DNA of 64,000 nt from Lachnospiraceae bacterium (GCA_015258095.1 JABZIV010000003.1:1-64000); one strand, 5' to 3'; positions 28,568 through 38,328 are shown, counted from the first letter of the stretch. Notes: a model not told the origin generated them from the letters alone. Numbers and translations are program-made.

Positions 28568-28647
28568 TGCGGATGACAGGACTTGAACCTGCACGGTCGC
28601 CCACCAGAACCTAAATCTGGCGCGTCTGCCAATTCCGCCACATCCGC
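28568..28647 (-). tRNA. tRNA-Leu (anticodon TAG)
   Basis: Acceptor stem GCGGATG/CATCCGC with discriminator A. Anticodon arm CCAGA-TTTAGGT-TCTGG gives TAG, reading CUA-family leucine codons. T-arm CAGG-TTCAAGT-CCTG. It has a short class II variable arm. CCA is not encoded. Confidence 0.95.
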
Positions 28648-28670
28648 AAAATCCCTTATAAAAAAAGGAA

Positions 28671-28743
28671 TGAGACACGCGGGAATCGAACCCGCGACAA
28701 CTTGATTAAAAGTCAAGTGCTCTACCGACTGAGCTAGTGTCTC
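28671..28743 (-). tRNA. tRNA-Lys (anticodon TTT)
   Basis: Acceptor GAGACAC/GTGTCTC, anticodon arm CTTGA-CTTTTAA-TCAAG giving TTT, T-arm CGCGG-GTTCGATTC-CCGCG region. CCA not encoded. Confidence 0.95.
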
Positions 28744-28747
28744 ATAA

Positions 28748-28819
28748 CAGGGCCAGTTGGATTCGAACCAACGACTGCAGGCGTCAAAGGCCTGTGCCTT
28801 ACCGCTTGGCGATGGCCCT
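28748..28819 (-). tRNA. tRNA-Gln (anticodon TTG)
   Basis: Acceptor AGGGCCA/TGGCCCT with discriminator G; anticodon arm CAGGC-CTTTGAC-GCCTG giving TTG; T-arm GTTGG-TTCGAAT-CCAAC. Confidence 0.95.
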
Positions 28820-28889
28820 AGGTCACACGAGTGAACGCACTGCGTTTCCCGTAAAGCGAGAATCAGGAAATAACCCTCTACATAAAAAG

Positions 28890-28964
28890 GGTGGCCACCG
28901 GGAGTCGAACCCGGGACCTCCAGAACCACAATCTGGCGCGATAACCAACTACGCTATGGCCACC
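28890..28964 (-). tRNA. tRNA-His (anticodon GTG)
   Basis: Acceptor GTGGCCA/TGGCCAC, with an encoded extra 5' G opposite discriminator C as expected for tRNA-His. Anticodon arm CCAGA-TTGTGGT-TCTGG gives GTG. Confidence 0.95.
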
Positions 28965-29050
28965 ATGCTATTCTCGCAAGCGAAGAGTTCCTAGCCGTAA
29001 CTCCCGCTTTAAACAAGAAGCCACACTTCGTTGTGTACCACTTGTTAAAA

Positions 29051-29124
<74 letters not shown>

Positions 29125-29150
29125 AAATTCGCAATATCTGCGACTCGTTT

Positions 29151-29179
29151 ATAGTAGCGAATTTTAATTTGTTTGTCAA
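29151..29179 (-). promoter_or_regulatory. Promoter of the tRNA array
   Basis: Minus strand consensus TTGACA (29179-29174), 17 bases, TACTAT (29156-29151), about 27 bases before tRNA-Arg, in an AT-rich setting typical of strong stable-RNA promoters. Confidence 0.85.
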
Positions 29180-29219
29180 GAATTTTCCATTTGAATTTTT
29201 CAGAAACCCGCTTCCTGCA

Positions 29220-30410
29220 TTACCCGAAATATTTGATTTCGGAACGCAGATTTCCCTTCTTATCCAGATAAAACAACCCATAGCTCGGTCTTCTATCTTC
29301 CTGCCTCGGATACGCAATCGAACCGGGATTAAAGCAATGCACTCCGTTTACCACCCTGGAACAGGGCTTATGCGTGTGCCCGAAAATCGCCATGGAACAA
29401 TTTCTGTCTCGCGCTTCCTCCGCGAGTCTCTGTAAATCCATGTTCACGCTGTAGAGGTGTCCGTGTGCAAGAAAGAGCTTCTCTTTTCCGAGTCGCAGCT
29501 CAGCTTCTTTCGGTAAATAAGCAAAGAAGTCATTATTTCCCTGGACAAAATAACTTTCGCAGCCCTTCGGAAGGTGCGCGCGAATCTCTTCCTCCGTTCC
29601 TTCGCTGTCCCCAAGATGAAGAAAAAAAGCAATATCCGGATTACTATCGATTACTTTAAACAAGGCATCCAGTTTTCTGTGATTATCCGAAACGACAAGG
29701 ATTTTCTTCTCCTGCTGCGCTGCAACTACATCTTCCTTTTTTTTTTCGCTTCCTTCCGCCTTTTTCTCCCCCTGCTCTTCCGGACTGTCCTGAAAAAGCA
29801 ATTTCTCCCGCAAAAGGCGCATCATTTTCCGAAGAGCCTTCCCTCTGTGAGAAATGCTGTTCTTCTCTTCCCGAGAGAGCTCCGCCGCCGTTTTTCCGAA
29901 GTCGGGAATAAAGAAAATCGGATCATAGCCGAAGCCTTCCAATCCTTTCTCCTCTTTCGCAATCTCTCCCTCACACTTCGCTTCCGTCTTAAAAATCTGT
30001 CCGTCATAAAAAACAGCCACAATGGCACAGGTATAGAAGGCATAGCGGCTCTTATTTGTCGCCTCTTCCAGCATGGAGAGAATCTTCTTGTTCTTCTCCG
30101 GATAGGCTGTATTCTCTCCCAAAAAGCGCGCAGAATAAATTCCCGGACCGTAAGACAGGGCTTCTATCGAAAGCCCCGAGTCGTCCGCCATGACAATATC
30201 CCCTTTTTGCAGTATGCCTTTCTTTCGTAAGGCATTGTATAAGGCGCGTGCCTTAATTTCCGCATTTTCCGAAAAAGAGCTGCCGTTTTCAATGACATCC
30301 TCTTCTTCTCCGGCTTCTTTCTTGCTTTTAATCTCTCCGGGAAAATCGCACAAAATTTCTCTCACTTCCCGGAGCTTATCTTCATTATGCGTTGCAAAAA
30401 AAATCCGCAT
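29220..30410 (-). CDS. Fusion: RdgB/HAM1 purine NTP pyrophosphatase + YfcE-type phosphodiesterase
   Basis: 396 residues joining two enzymes. Residues 1 to about 200 are RdgB, which removes XTP/dITP from nucleotide pools: FATHNEDKLREVREIL, MADDSGLSIEAL, GFGYDPIFF and SHRGKALRKM. A charged linker (about 200-230, rich in Lys and Glu) leads to a YfcE/MJ0936-type metallophosphoesterase: VVSDNH, LHLGDSEG, VQGNND, LFLAHGH and FGHTHKP, all metal ligands retained. In many clostridia the two are neighbouring genes. It is the last gene of the hisS-aspS operon. Confidence 0.92.
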   Translation of the reverse strand: MRIFFATHNEDKLREVREILCDFPGEIKSKKEAGEEEDVIENGSSFSENAEIKARALYNALRKKGILQKGDIVMADDSGLSIEALSYGPGIYSARFLGENTAYPEKNKKILSMLEEATNKSRYAFYTCAIVAVFYDGQIFKTEAKCEGEIAKEEKGLEGFGYDPIFFIPDFGKTAAELSREEKNSISHRGKALRKMMRLLREKLLFQDSPEEQGEKKAEGSEKKKEDVVAAQQEKKILVVSDNHRKLDALFKVIDSNPDIAFFLHLGDSEGTEEEIRAHLPKGCESYFVQGNNDFFAYLPKEAELRLGKEKLFLAHGHLYSVNMDLQRLAEEARDRNCSMAIFGHTHKPCSRVVNGVHCFNPGSIAYPRQEDRRPSYGLFYLDKKGNLRSEIKYFG

Positions 30411-30416
30411 GGTATC

Positions 30417-31571
30417 CTACTTTCCCTTATATTGATAGAGATAGGTCTTCATCATCCCGTTATAGATTTTTCTATTTTTAAAAGACTTCCCCAAATATTT
30501 CTCCGCCTGCTCATAGGCGGTAATCACAAATAGCTGCCAGTCGTTCAGTCCTTCATACGCTTCCCTGAGCTCCGTATACAGCAAAGGCAGATTTCTCTTA
30601 TCCTCAATCCTTTCCCCATAAGGCGGATTGGTCATCAGGACACCATGTTTTTTTCCGTGAGACATTTTTGCAATATCCCTTTCCTGAAAATGAATAAGAG
30701 AAAGCACACCCGCTCGTTCCGCATTTTCCCGGCAAACCGGAATCATCGCCGGATCAATGTCATATCCCTGAATATCGACCATTTTCCCGAATCGATTCTC
30801 CTTCGTCTCAAGAAGAGGACGATCAACCATATCCTCCGCTTCCGTAATTGCCGCGTACCATTCTTTCTTCGGAATGAGATTCTCCCACTCCTCCGCCGTA
30901 AAGCTTCGGTCCATTCCCGGGGCGATATTCGCCGCAATCATCGCGGCCTCAATCGGAAAAGTCCCCGCACCGCACATCGGGTCGACAAAAGGCGCATCTT
31001 CCCTCCACTTACTTAATAAAATCAGGGCGGCGGCAAGCGTCTCTTTAATCGGCGCTTTACCCATCTTGAGACGATATCCCCGTTTGTGCAGGGACTCTCC
31101 ACTGCTGTCCAGACAAACAGTGACCTCATCCTTAAAAAGAGAAACACGGAAAGGATATTTTGCACCGTGTTCTGAAAATGTGTTTACATGGTAAATCCCG
31201 GAGAGCCGATCCACCATAGCCTTCTTCATCACGGACTGAATGTCCCGCGGGGAAAAGAGCTTTGACTTTACAGAACTCGCTTTCGTAACCCAAAACGAAG
31301 CATCGACCGGAAGAACCTTTTCTAAAGGAAGAGCCTTCGTCCCCTGATAGAGATCTTCGTACGACTCCGCATGAAAAGACCCCAGTTTGATAAGAACACG
31401 TTCGCCGGTTCGAAGAAAAATATTGGCACGGACGATAGCTTCCGCATCCCCGATAAAATGGACTTTCCCATCACTTACCAGGGAAACCTCATATCCAAGG
31501 TCGTGAATCTCCTTCTTACAGACAGACTCCAGACCGAAGTGGCAAGGCACAATTAATTCAAATCTCTGCAT
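30417..31571 (-). CDS. THUMP-domain rRNA methyltransferase (RlmL/YpsC-like)
   Basis: 384 residues. The N-terminal ~160 residues fit a ferredoxin-like/THUMP RNA-binding module. The C-terminal Rossmann methyltransferase has FVDPMCGAGTFPIEAAMIAANIAPG for SAM binding and the catalytic MTNPPYGERI. Members make N2-methylguanosine in 23S rRNA. It lies 6 bases before the fusion gene and 9 bases after the DUF1700 gene. Confidence 0.88.
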   Translation of the reverse strand: MQRFELIVPCHFGLESVCKKEIHDLGYEVSLVSDGKVHFIGDAEAIVRANIFLRTGERVLIKLGSFHAESYEDLYQGTKALPLEKVLPVDASFWVTKASSVKSKLFSPRDIQSVMKKAMVDRLSGIYHVNTFSEHGAKYPFRVSLFKDEVTVCLDSSGESLHKRGYRLKMGKAPIKETLAAALILLSKWREDAPFVDPMCGAGTFPIEAAMIAANIAPGMDRSFTAEEWENLIPKKEWYAAITEAEDMVDRPLLETKENRFGKMVDIQGYDIDPAMIPVCRENAERAGVLSLIHFQERDIAKMSHGKKHGVLMTNPPYGERIEDKRNLPLLYTELREAYEGLNDWQLFVITAYEQAEKYLGKSFKNRKIYNGMMKTYLYQYKGK

Positions 31572-31580
31572 GGCGCTCCT

Positions 31581-32168
31581 CTACCGTCTTAATATATTGG
31601 AAATCAACCATAAAACAGCAGCTATGGCAAATACCGGAAGAAGGACAGGCGCAAGTACAGACAGAACTCCTCCAACCACCGTGACGATGAGAACAAGAAA
31701 TAGGAGAACAATCAGGAGCGCTAAAATACAACCGCCGTTCCCAAAAGAAACAAAGGCCGGGCCGCTTCCTTCCCTTTCCCGCTCCGAGGTCGAAAAACGC
31801 GTTTTTCCTTCCTCTCCATATTTTTCATACAGCACTTCTTCCGTATCGGAAGCCGTCTCACTTTCGGAACCCGTTCCGCCATACTGCCTGTCTTCCTCAT
31901 CCGACGCAAAGTTAATATCTTTCTCCTCGTACCGAAAAGGGGTGGTGCGGGCAACGTGATCCCCTGCCGCATCCGCGGCATCCATGATACTCTGCGCAAG
32001 AAGATGCGGTTCGGAAAGAGAAGAAACAACCTCTTCTTCTCCTTTTCCTTTGGCTACTTCCTCCGTTATATACTCACTATAAAAGTGAAGCTGTTCCAGA
32101 ATCACCTCATCGGATACATTGCCCTGCAATTCTCCGCGAAGCGCCTGTAAAAATGTCGTCTTATTCAC
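31581..32168 (-). CDS. DUF1700/HAAS-domain membrane protein
   Basis: 195 residues starting with GTG at 32168, overlapping the end of aspS. The N-terminal ~65 residues (FLQALRGELQGNVSDEVI, HFYSEYI) match the HAAS/DUF1700 helical domain, which is usually paired with membrane regulators. An acidic low-complexity region follows, then a long hydrophobic C-terminus with two membrane helices (about 137-190). Function is unknown; often seen with PadR regulators, none present here. Confidence 0.8.
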   Translation of the reverse strand: MNKTTFLQALRGELQGNVSDEVILEQLHFYSEYITEEVAKGKGEEEVVSSLSEPHLLAQSIMDAADAAGDHVARTTPFRYEEKDINFASDEEDRQYGGTGSESETASDTEEVLYEKYGEEGKTRFSTSEREREGSGPAFVSFGNGGCILALLIVLLFLVLIVTVVGGVLSVLAPVLLPVFAIAAVLWLISNILRR

Positions 32169-33966
32169 TCTCTTTATCCTCGGCGATGACCTGAATGTGT
32201 AAATCCAAAAGCTGCTGCGGATCGAACACTTCCGCCGGCGCCTCCATCATGGCGTCCGATCCGTCTTTTCCTTTCGGGAATGCAATGACGTCTCGGATTG
32301 TGTCCGCACCGACCATCCACATCGCAAGTCTGTCCAAACCGTAAGCCAGTCCTGCATGGGGCGGCACTCCGTAACGGAACGCCTGCATAAGGAAGCCAAA
32401 CTGCTCGCTCGCTCTTTCCGGTGTAAAGCCTAACTTCTCCAGCATCCTCTCCTGCACATCACTCTGATGGATTCTTACCGAACCGCCCCCGAGTTCCGTT
32501 CCGTTCAGCACGATATCATACGCTTTTGCCCGGACTTTGGAGAGATCTTCATCCAGATATTGCAGGTCTTCTTCCATCGGCATGGTAAAGGGATGATGCA
32601 TTGCCTGATAGCGTCCAAGTTCTTCAGAATACTCAAACATCGGAAACTCTGTAATCCAGAGAAACTTCCACTGTGTTTTATCAATTAAATCGAGGTCTTT
32701 TCCAAGAGCAAGACGCAATGCCCCCAGGGAATCCCATACCACATTTTTCTTTTTATCCGAAACCAGAAGTAAGAGATCGCCCTTCTCCAGCTGCGATGCG
32801 GAAATGAGCTTCTTCGCTTCCTCTTCCGAAAGGAACTTTGCAAAGGAGGACTTAACTGTTCCGTCTTCCTGTACACCGTACCATGCGAGTCCTTTCGCGT
32901 GATAGCCCTTAACCAGTTCTACATAGGAATCGATCTTCTTTCTCGGCATTCCCGCCTCTCCCTTTACGAGAAGACCTTTTACCATACCGCCTTCCTTCAC
33001 ACAGTCTGAAAAGACGGAGAAGCCGCAATCCCTTACCGCTTCCGTCAAATCAAGGAGCGGCATTCCGAAGCGAAGATCCGGCTTGTCGGAACCGTAATGA
33101 TTCATCGCATAGTCCCAAGTCATCCTCTGCAAAGGAAGCTGCACATCGATATGGCAGACTTCTTTGAAAAGATATTGCAAAAGACGCTCGTTAACATCCA
33201 AAACATCCTCGATATCCACAAAAGACAACTCCATATCTACCTGGGTAAATTCCGGTTGTCTGTCCGCTCTTAAATCCTCATCCCGATAGCATCTCGCCAG
33301 CTGAAAATAGCGATCCATTCCGGATACCATCAAAAGCTGCTTCAAAAGCTGGGGAGACTGTGGAAGTGCATAAAAAGTACCTCTGTGCAGTCTTGACGGC
33401 ACAAGAAAATCTCTTGCTCCTTCCGGCGTCGACTTAATGAGAGTCGGTGTTTCAATCTCCAAAAAGCCGCCTTCCGACAGAAAATGGCGAATCAGCTGGG
33501 CTATCCGCGCTCTTGTCATAATCTTCTTTGCAAGATCCGGTCTGCGGAGATCCAGATAACGATACTTTAAACGAAGGTCCTCCTTCGTCTTGGAATCCGC
33601 CTCAATCGGAAAGGGTGGCGTCTCCGACTCGGAAAGAATGCGCAGACTCTTTGCGACCAGTTCAATGTTTCCTGTGGAAAGCTCTGCATTACTATCTTTA
33701 CCGCGACTTCTGATCTCTCCTTCAACCGCAATGACATACTCCTGCCGTAATGTCGCCGCCTTCGAAAAGACGTCCTTCCCACACTCCTCTTCCTCAAAAA
33801 GAATCTGTAAGATACCCGAACGGTCACGGAGATCCGTGAAAATCAAGCCTCCTTTATTACGGGACTTTTGTACCCATCCCATCATACATACTGTCTTTCC
33901 GATGTAGCTTTCTCCGAGTTCCGCACATCTAGCCGTTCTATGTAAACCCTGCATTGACTCTGCCAT
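32161..33966 (-). CDS. aspS: Aspartyl-tRNA synthetase
   Basis: 601 residues from ATG 33966, chosen for the preceding GGGGGA; longer in-frame starts run into hisS. OB-fold N-terminus (GWVQKSRNKGGLIFTDLRDRSG), class II core motif 2 FQLARCYRDEDLRADRQPEF-like stretch, and C-terminal motif 3 GLAYGLDRLAMWMVG. The bacterial GAD insertion is present, consistent with the length. Translational overlap with hisS upstream and the DUF1700 gene downstream. Confidence 0.97.
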   Translation of the reverse strand: MAESMQGLHRTARCAELGESYIGKTVCMMGWVQKSRNKGGLIFTDLRDRSGILQILFEEEECGKDVFSKAATLRQEYVIAVEGEIRSRGKDSNAELSTGNIELVAKSLRILSESETPPFPIEADSKTKEDLRLKYRYLDLRRPDLAKKIMTRARIAQLIRHFLSEGGFLEIETPTLIKSTPEGARDFLVPSRLHRGTFYALPQSPQLLKQLLMVSGMDRYFQLARCYRDEDLRADRQPEFTQVDMELSFVDIEDVLDVNERLLQYLFKEVCHIDVQLPLQRMTWDYAMNHYGSDKPDLRFGMPLLDLTEAVRDCGFSVFSDCVKEGGMVKGLLVKGEAGMPRKKIDSYVELVKGYHAKGLAWYGVQEDGTVKSSFAKFLSEEEAKKLISASQLEKGDLLLLVSDKKKNVVWDSLGALRLALGKDLDLIDKTQWKFLWITEFPMFEYSEELGRYQAMHHPFTMPMEEDLQYLDEDLSKVRAKAYDIVLNGTELGGGSVRIHQSDVQERMLEKLGFTPERASEQFGFLMQAFRYGVPPHAGLAYGLDRLAMWMVGADTIRDVIAFPKGKDGSDAMMEAPAEVFDPQQLLDLHIQVIAEDKESE

Positions 33967-33976
33967 ACACTCCCCC

Positions 33977-35236
33977 TTAATCAGCGTATATCTCCACAAA
34001 TTCCTTATATCCTTCAGCACTAAGCTTCTCTTTTTGGAATTTTTTATTTTTATTCATCTGCGTGAGAAGCACTACTTCTCCTCCCGCTCTTCTTTCCATA
34101 ACTTCTTTCAGACAGGCGGAAAGCTTTTCTTCCGAAACCTTCTTCTCCACAAGATAAGCGACCTTACTGCCTTCCTTATCTGCTTCCGCACCCTCCAGAA
34201 GAATCCCTATGATTCTTTCAAAGCCAATGGAAAAGCCGACAGCCGGCGTATCTGTCCCGATAAACTTGCCGACCATCTTATCATATCTTCCTCCTCCGCC
34301 AATGGAACCGGAAAATAGAGGAGAACGAACTTCAAATATCGGACCGGTGTAATATCCCATTCCCCGCACGAGCGTCGGATCAAAGCGAAGAGAAATCGAA
34401 GCTTTGCTGCAATCCTCTACCATTTTCATAATCTGATACAGATTCTCCCCGACTCCCTCTTCGAGATGCCCCCCGAGCAGCTCAGTAAGGCGCAAGATGT
34501 CCTCTTTCTCCCCTTTCACGAGAGACAGGCATTCTTCATACTTTCCGATTTGTTCCTCCGTATAAGAGAGAGAGAGTAATTCTTTCTTTACCCCATCTCT
34601 ACCGATTTTGTCCTCTTTGTCCAGAACGATGGAAATCTCCTGAAACGCCTCTTCCGGAAATCCCGCATAAGCTTGCATCGCCTTTAAAATCCTTCGATCA
34701 TTTAAAACGATATAAAAAGGATACTTCTCTCCAAAGCCGATTTCTTTCAGTACGGTTCCCATCGCCATAATGAGGTCTATTTCCGAAAGATTGCTTGCAT
34801 CCCCGAAGACGTCGATATCACACTGCCAGAACTCTCTAAAACGGCCCTTCTGCGGACGGTCCGCACGAAAAACCGGTCCAATCTGCAAAGCCTTGAAAGG
34901 AGAAGGAAGAGCGGACTGATTCTCCGCATAAAAGCGGGAAAGGGGAAGCGTTAAATCATAGCGAAGTCCCGCGTCCGAAAGGTGATCAAAATCGCCTTTT
35001 TCCAGCGCTTCCTTCCATTTCTCTCCCCTTTTCTCCACCTTGAAAATCAGTTGTTCGTTATCTCCCCCCTGCTTACTGAGGAGATTACTGAGATGTTCCA
35101 TAATCGGTGTCTCGATCTCTGTGAAACCGAAGCGCGTATAGACCGATCGGATGGTGGAGAGAACCCTCTGCCTCACTTCCATTTCCTTCGGTAAAATATC
35201 TTTCATGCCGGTTACGGCTTTTTTTGTTAATGCCAT
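33977..35236 (-). CDS. hisS: Histidyl-tRNA synthetase
   Basis: 419 residues, class II. Motif 1 region FTEIETPIME, motif 2 FRADRPQKGRFREFWQCDIDVFG, histidine-A motif LVRGMGYYTGPIFEV and motif 3 AVGFSIGFERII are visible. It starts the hisS-aspS pair, common in Firmicutes. An imperfect TGGACA...TAAAAG promoter may lie in the 67 bases upstream, otherwise it follows lysA. Confidence 0.97.
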   Translation of the reverse strand: MALTKKAVTGMKDILPKEMEVRQRVLSTIRSVYTRFGFTEIETPIMEHLSNLLSKQGGDNEQLIFKVEKRGEKWKEALEKGDFDHLSDAGLRYDLTLPLSRFYAENQSALPSPFKALQIGPVFRADRPQKGRFREFWQCDIDVFGDASNLSEIDLIMAMGTVLKEIGFGEKYPFYIVLNDRRILKAMQAYAGFPEEAFQEISIVLDKEDKIGRDGVKKELLSLSYTEEQIGKYEECLSLVKGEKEDILRLTELLGGHLEEGVGENLYQIMKMVEDCSKASISLRFDPTLVRGMGYYTGPIFEVRSPLFSGSIGGGGRYDKMVGKFIGTDTPAVGFSIGFERIIGILLEGAEADKEGSKVAYLVEKKVSEEKLSACLKEVMERRAGGEVVLLTQMNKNKKFQKEKLSAEGYKEFVEIYAD

Positions 35237-35303
35237 ACTGCCTCTCTAATCCTTTTAAACTGTTTTTATAAAATTGTCCATGCCGAGAAATCGCCCGTCT
35301 CCG

Positions 35304-36605
35304 CTAATCTTTTCTTCTCGAAAAAGAGGAGTCCCTGTTCTTTAAATAGGCCGCCATCTCGGGGTCAACGTCTAAAGTCGCAAAGTAATCCGTATCCCGC
35401 TCCGGTCTTCGAATCATCTTCACGCTTCCGTCCGACTTTAGCAAAAGCTCTGCGCTCCAAAGCTTACCGTTATAATTGTATCCCATTGCAAAACCGTGCG
35501 CTCCGGCATCATGGATAAAGAGAAGATCGCCTTTCTCCAGACAGGGCAATTCCCGGTTCTTGGCAAACTTGTCGTTATTTTCACAAAGGGAACCGACCAC
35601 ATCATAGACTTTCTTCTCGCTGGCATCTTCTTTTCCGAGTACGGTGATATGATGGTACGCATCGTAAATCGCCGGTCGCATCAGATTTGCCGCACAGGCA
35701 TCCACGCCGGCATAGTGCCTGTACGTCTCTTTAAAATGAATCACCTTGGTAACGAGTGCCCCGTGCGGTCCTAAAATATACCGTCCCAGTTCCGTACAAA
35801 GTCGAACATCCGTGATTCCATTTTTAACCAGAACTTCCTCATAAACCTCTCTCACCCGTTCTCCAATCAGCAGGATATCATTTTCCTCCTGTTCAGGGCG
35901 ATAGGGAATCCCGACTCCACCGGAAAGATTGACAAATTCCAGCTGAACGCCGGTCTCCTGTTTTATTTTCACAAGCAGAGAGAACAGCTGCTTTGCCAGC
36001 GTCGGATAGTAGTCATTGCTCACTGTATTGGAAGCCAGGAATGCATGAATTCCAAAATGCTCCACTCCTCTATCCTTTAAAAGACGATAGCCTTCAATAA
36101 TCTGTGCTTCCGTCATGCCATACTTCGCGTCTTCCGGATTGTCCATAATGGTATTTCCAATACTGAAGTATCCGCCGGGATTAAAACGCAGACTCATGGT
36201 TTTCGGTAATACACCCAAAATATTGCTGACTTCTTCGATGTTCGTAAAATCATCCAGATTAATGATGCCGCCAAGTTGATTACAGAATAAATACTCCGGA
36301 TCCGGTGTATCGTTCGAAGAAAACATAATCTCCTCTCCGGAAAATCCGCAGGCTTCCGCGAGACTGAGTTCCGGCGCCGAAGAACAGTCCACCCCGCAAC
36401 CCTCTTCTTTTAAAATACGAAGAATTGCGGGAGTCGGTGTCGCTTTAATCGCAAAATACTCTTTATAGCCTTTATTCCAGGAAAATGCTTTGTACAGTTT
36501 TCGTACTGTCTCACGGATTCCTTTCTCATCATAAAGATAGAAAGGCGTGGGATAACGCTCCTCTATTTCCTTCGCTTTTCGATAATCCACAAACGGCTTC
36601 TTCAT
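35304..36605 (-). CDS. lysA: Diaminopimelate decarboxylase family protein
   Basis: 433 residues, fold III PLP-dependent decarboxylase. Last step of lysine synthesis from meso-diaminopimelate. EYFAIKATPTPAILR contains the PLP lysine; GCGVDCSSAPELSLA, FVNLSGGVGIPY and ELGRYILGPHG (phosphate and substrate binding) follow. The N-terminal sequence and CGVDCSS suit the LysA group better than ornithine or carboxynorspermidine decarboxylases, but the exact substrate cannot be proven from sequence. Confidence 0.85.
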   Translation of the reverse strand: MKKPFVDYRKAKEIEERYPTPFYLYDEKGIRETVRKLYKAFSWNKGYKEYFAIKATPTPAILRILKEEGCGVDCSSAPELSLAEACGFSGEEIMFSSNDTPDPEYLFCNQLGGIINLDDFTNIEEVSNILGVLPKTMSLRFNPGGYFSIGNTIMDNPEDAKYGMTEAQIIEGYRLLKDRGVEHFGIHAFLASNTVSNDYYPTLAKQLFSLLVKIKQETGVQLEFVNLSGGVGIPYRPEQEENDILLIGERVREVYEEVLVKNGITDVRLCTELGRYILGPHGALVTKVIHFKETYRHYAGVDACAANLMRPAIYDAYHHITVLGKEDASEKKVYDVVGSLCENNDKFAKNRELPCLEKGDLLFIHDAGAHGFAMGYNYNGKLWSAELLLKSDGSVKMIRRPERDTDYFATLDVDPEMAAYLKNRDSSFSRRKD

Positions 36606-36733
36606 CTCTTACTCCTTTACAGCAGTTAACCCCCTACCTTCTTTTATAAACCCGGTTTCCAAAGGAACTAGACCATAGAACTTTCGTCCTTCTTCCTATC
36701 CTAATCCCCTGTTTTCCAAATCTATCGGGCATT

Positions 36734-36775
36734 AAAAAAAGTCCACTCTATCTTAAACAAGCTAGAGGGACTTTT
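36734..36775 (-). terminator. Terminator of pyk
   Basis: On the minus strand AAAAGTCC-CTCTA pairs with TAGAG-TGGACTTTT and runs into TTTTTTT, directly after the pyk stop. Confidence 0.85.
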
Positions 36776-36786
36776 CAAGTAAAATC

Positions 36787-38220
36787 CTAGTCTACTTTAA
36801 TGACCCGCATGATATTCGTTCCGGTAGGCGCCTGCTGCTTCTGCAAACGAGAAAGAACACCCGCAGTAATGACACAGAGGTCACCGCTCTTTAAGAGTTT
36901 CCGCTCTTTCAGTTCTTCCACGGAACTTTCAAAAAGCTCATCCGTCGTCTCTGCTCTTCTTGCCCAAATCGGCGTCACACCCCAGAACAACATCATCTGT
37001 CTCGTCACGGTCTGACTCGGGGAAAGCGCATAAATCGGAGTAATGGGACGATACTTGGAAATCATGGACGCGGTAATGCCGGAAAGAGTGGAAGCCACAA
37101 TAGCCGTAGCCTTGAGTTCGGAAGCGGTCGTAACCGATGCGGCACACATCGCATTGCCGATACTTTCATACATGGTCTTCTCCACCATTCTGGTCTTAAA
37201 CTGCTTATAATTCAGGAACTGCTCGGTATACTCCACAATGGAAGCCATGGTTCTTGCCGCTTCTACCGGATATTTTCCGTTTGCGGACTCTCCGGAAAGC
37301 ATAACCGCATCCGTGCCGTCGTAAACCGCATTCGCTACGTCTGTCACTTCCGCTCTGGTCGGACGCGGATTCCGAATCATGGAATCCAGCATCTGGGTTG
37401 CTGTAATCACCAGCTTTCCATGGTAATTACACTTCTGGATGATTTCCTTCTGGAGCTGCGGAATCCGCTTTGCATCAATCTCTACACCCAGATCCCCTCT
37501 GGCAAGCATAATACCGTCGGACGCTTCAATAATCTCATCAATATTGTCCAGGCCTTCCTGAGACTCAATCTTTGAAATAATCTTCATCTGCGAACCGCCA
37601 TCCGTCAGAATCTTTCGAATCTGTCTTACCGCATCCGCGGAACGGATGAAGGAAGCCGCCACGAAGTCAAACTCTTCCTGAATACCGAACTTCAAGTCTT
37701 CGATATCTTTATCGGTAATGGAAGGCAACTGAATGGGCACGCCGGGCACGTTGACACCCTTCTTCTCTCCCAGCTCTCCGCCGTTTGTTACCTTACATTG
37801 AATCTCAACGCCGTTTACCGCTTCCACTTCCAAACCGATCAAACCGTCATCAATCAAAATGACATTTCCGGGCTTTACGTCCTCATGTAACTTGTCATAG
37901 TTGATGTAGATCTTCTCCTTTGTTCCCACTACCTCTTCCGTCGTAAGAACAATCTTTTCTCCTTCTCTCAGTGTAATCTTCTGTCCATCCTTTAAAAGGC
38001 CGGTTCGGATTTCCGGTCCCTTCGTATCGAGAAGTGCCGCAATGGGGCGTCCCAACTCTTTTCTGAGTTTACGCAGTTTCTCCAGTCTGCTGAGGTGCTC
38101 CTCATGATCTCCATGAGAAAAATTGAAACGGGCGACATCCATCGTCTCCGCTAAAGCCTTCATCACCTCGTAATCATTTTCATTCGGTCCCATCGTACAA
38201 ACAATCTTTGTTCTTCTCAT
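36787..38220 (-). CDS. pyk: Pyruvate kinase
   Basis: 477 residues, without the extra C-terminal domain of Bacillus enzymes (about 585). Makes pyruvate and ATP from PEP. TKIVCTMGPN, FNFSHGDHEEH, LLDTKGPEIRTG, the signature IISKIESQEGLDNIDEI and LARGDLGVEI, and MLSGESANGKYPVEA are seen. Monocistronic, with a strong terminator. Confidence 0.97.
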   Translation of the reverse strand: MRRTKIVCTMGPNENDYEVMKALAETMDVARFNFSHGDHEEHLSRLEKLRKLRKELGRPIAALLDTKGPEIRTGLLKDGQKITLREGEKIVLTTEEVVGTKEKIYINYDKLHEDVKPGNVILIDDGLIGLEVEAVNGVEIQCKVTNGGELGEKKGVNVPGVPIQLPSITDKDIEDLKFGIQEEFDFVAASFIRSADAVRQIRKILTDGGSQMKIISKIESQEGLDNIDEIIEASDGIMLARGDLGVEIDAKRIPQLQKEIIQKCNYHGKLVITATQMLDSMIRNPRPTRAEVTDVANAVYDGTDAVMLSGESANGKYPVEAARTMASIVEYTEQFLNYKQFKTRMVEKTMYESIGNAMCAASVTTASELKATAIVASTLSGITASMISKYRPITPIYALSPSQTVTRQMMLFWGVTPIWARRAETTDELFESSVEELKERKLLKSGDLCVITAGVLSRLQKQQAPTGTNIMRVIKVD

Positions 38221-38271
38221 TTTCTCTCTCCTTCATCTATTCATCTTGTTCCACTAACTCTATACATCGAC

Positions 38272-38296
38272 AAAAAGCTGAATCTCTAAAGCTTTT
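38272..38296 (-). terminator. Possible terminator of the rhomboid-like gene
   Basis: Minus strand AAAAGCT (38296-38290), 10-base loop, AGCTTTT (38279-38273) then TG. A 7-pair stem with a short T-run; it also lies in the pyk upstream region. Confidence 0.5.
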
Positions 38297-38328
38297 CCCC
38301 GTTATACAACTTTTTCGAATAAAATGCA

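Noticed and set aside
28561..28929. A 122-codon minus-strand open frame across the tRNA genes
   Set aside because: It runs through tRNA-Leu, Lys, Gln and part of His, whose cloverleaf elements are clear; the frame is a by-product of their sequence.
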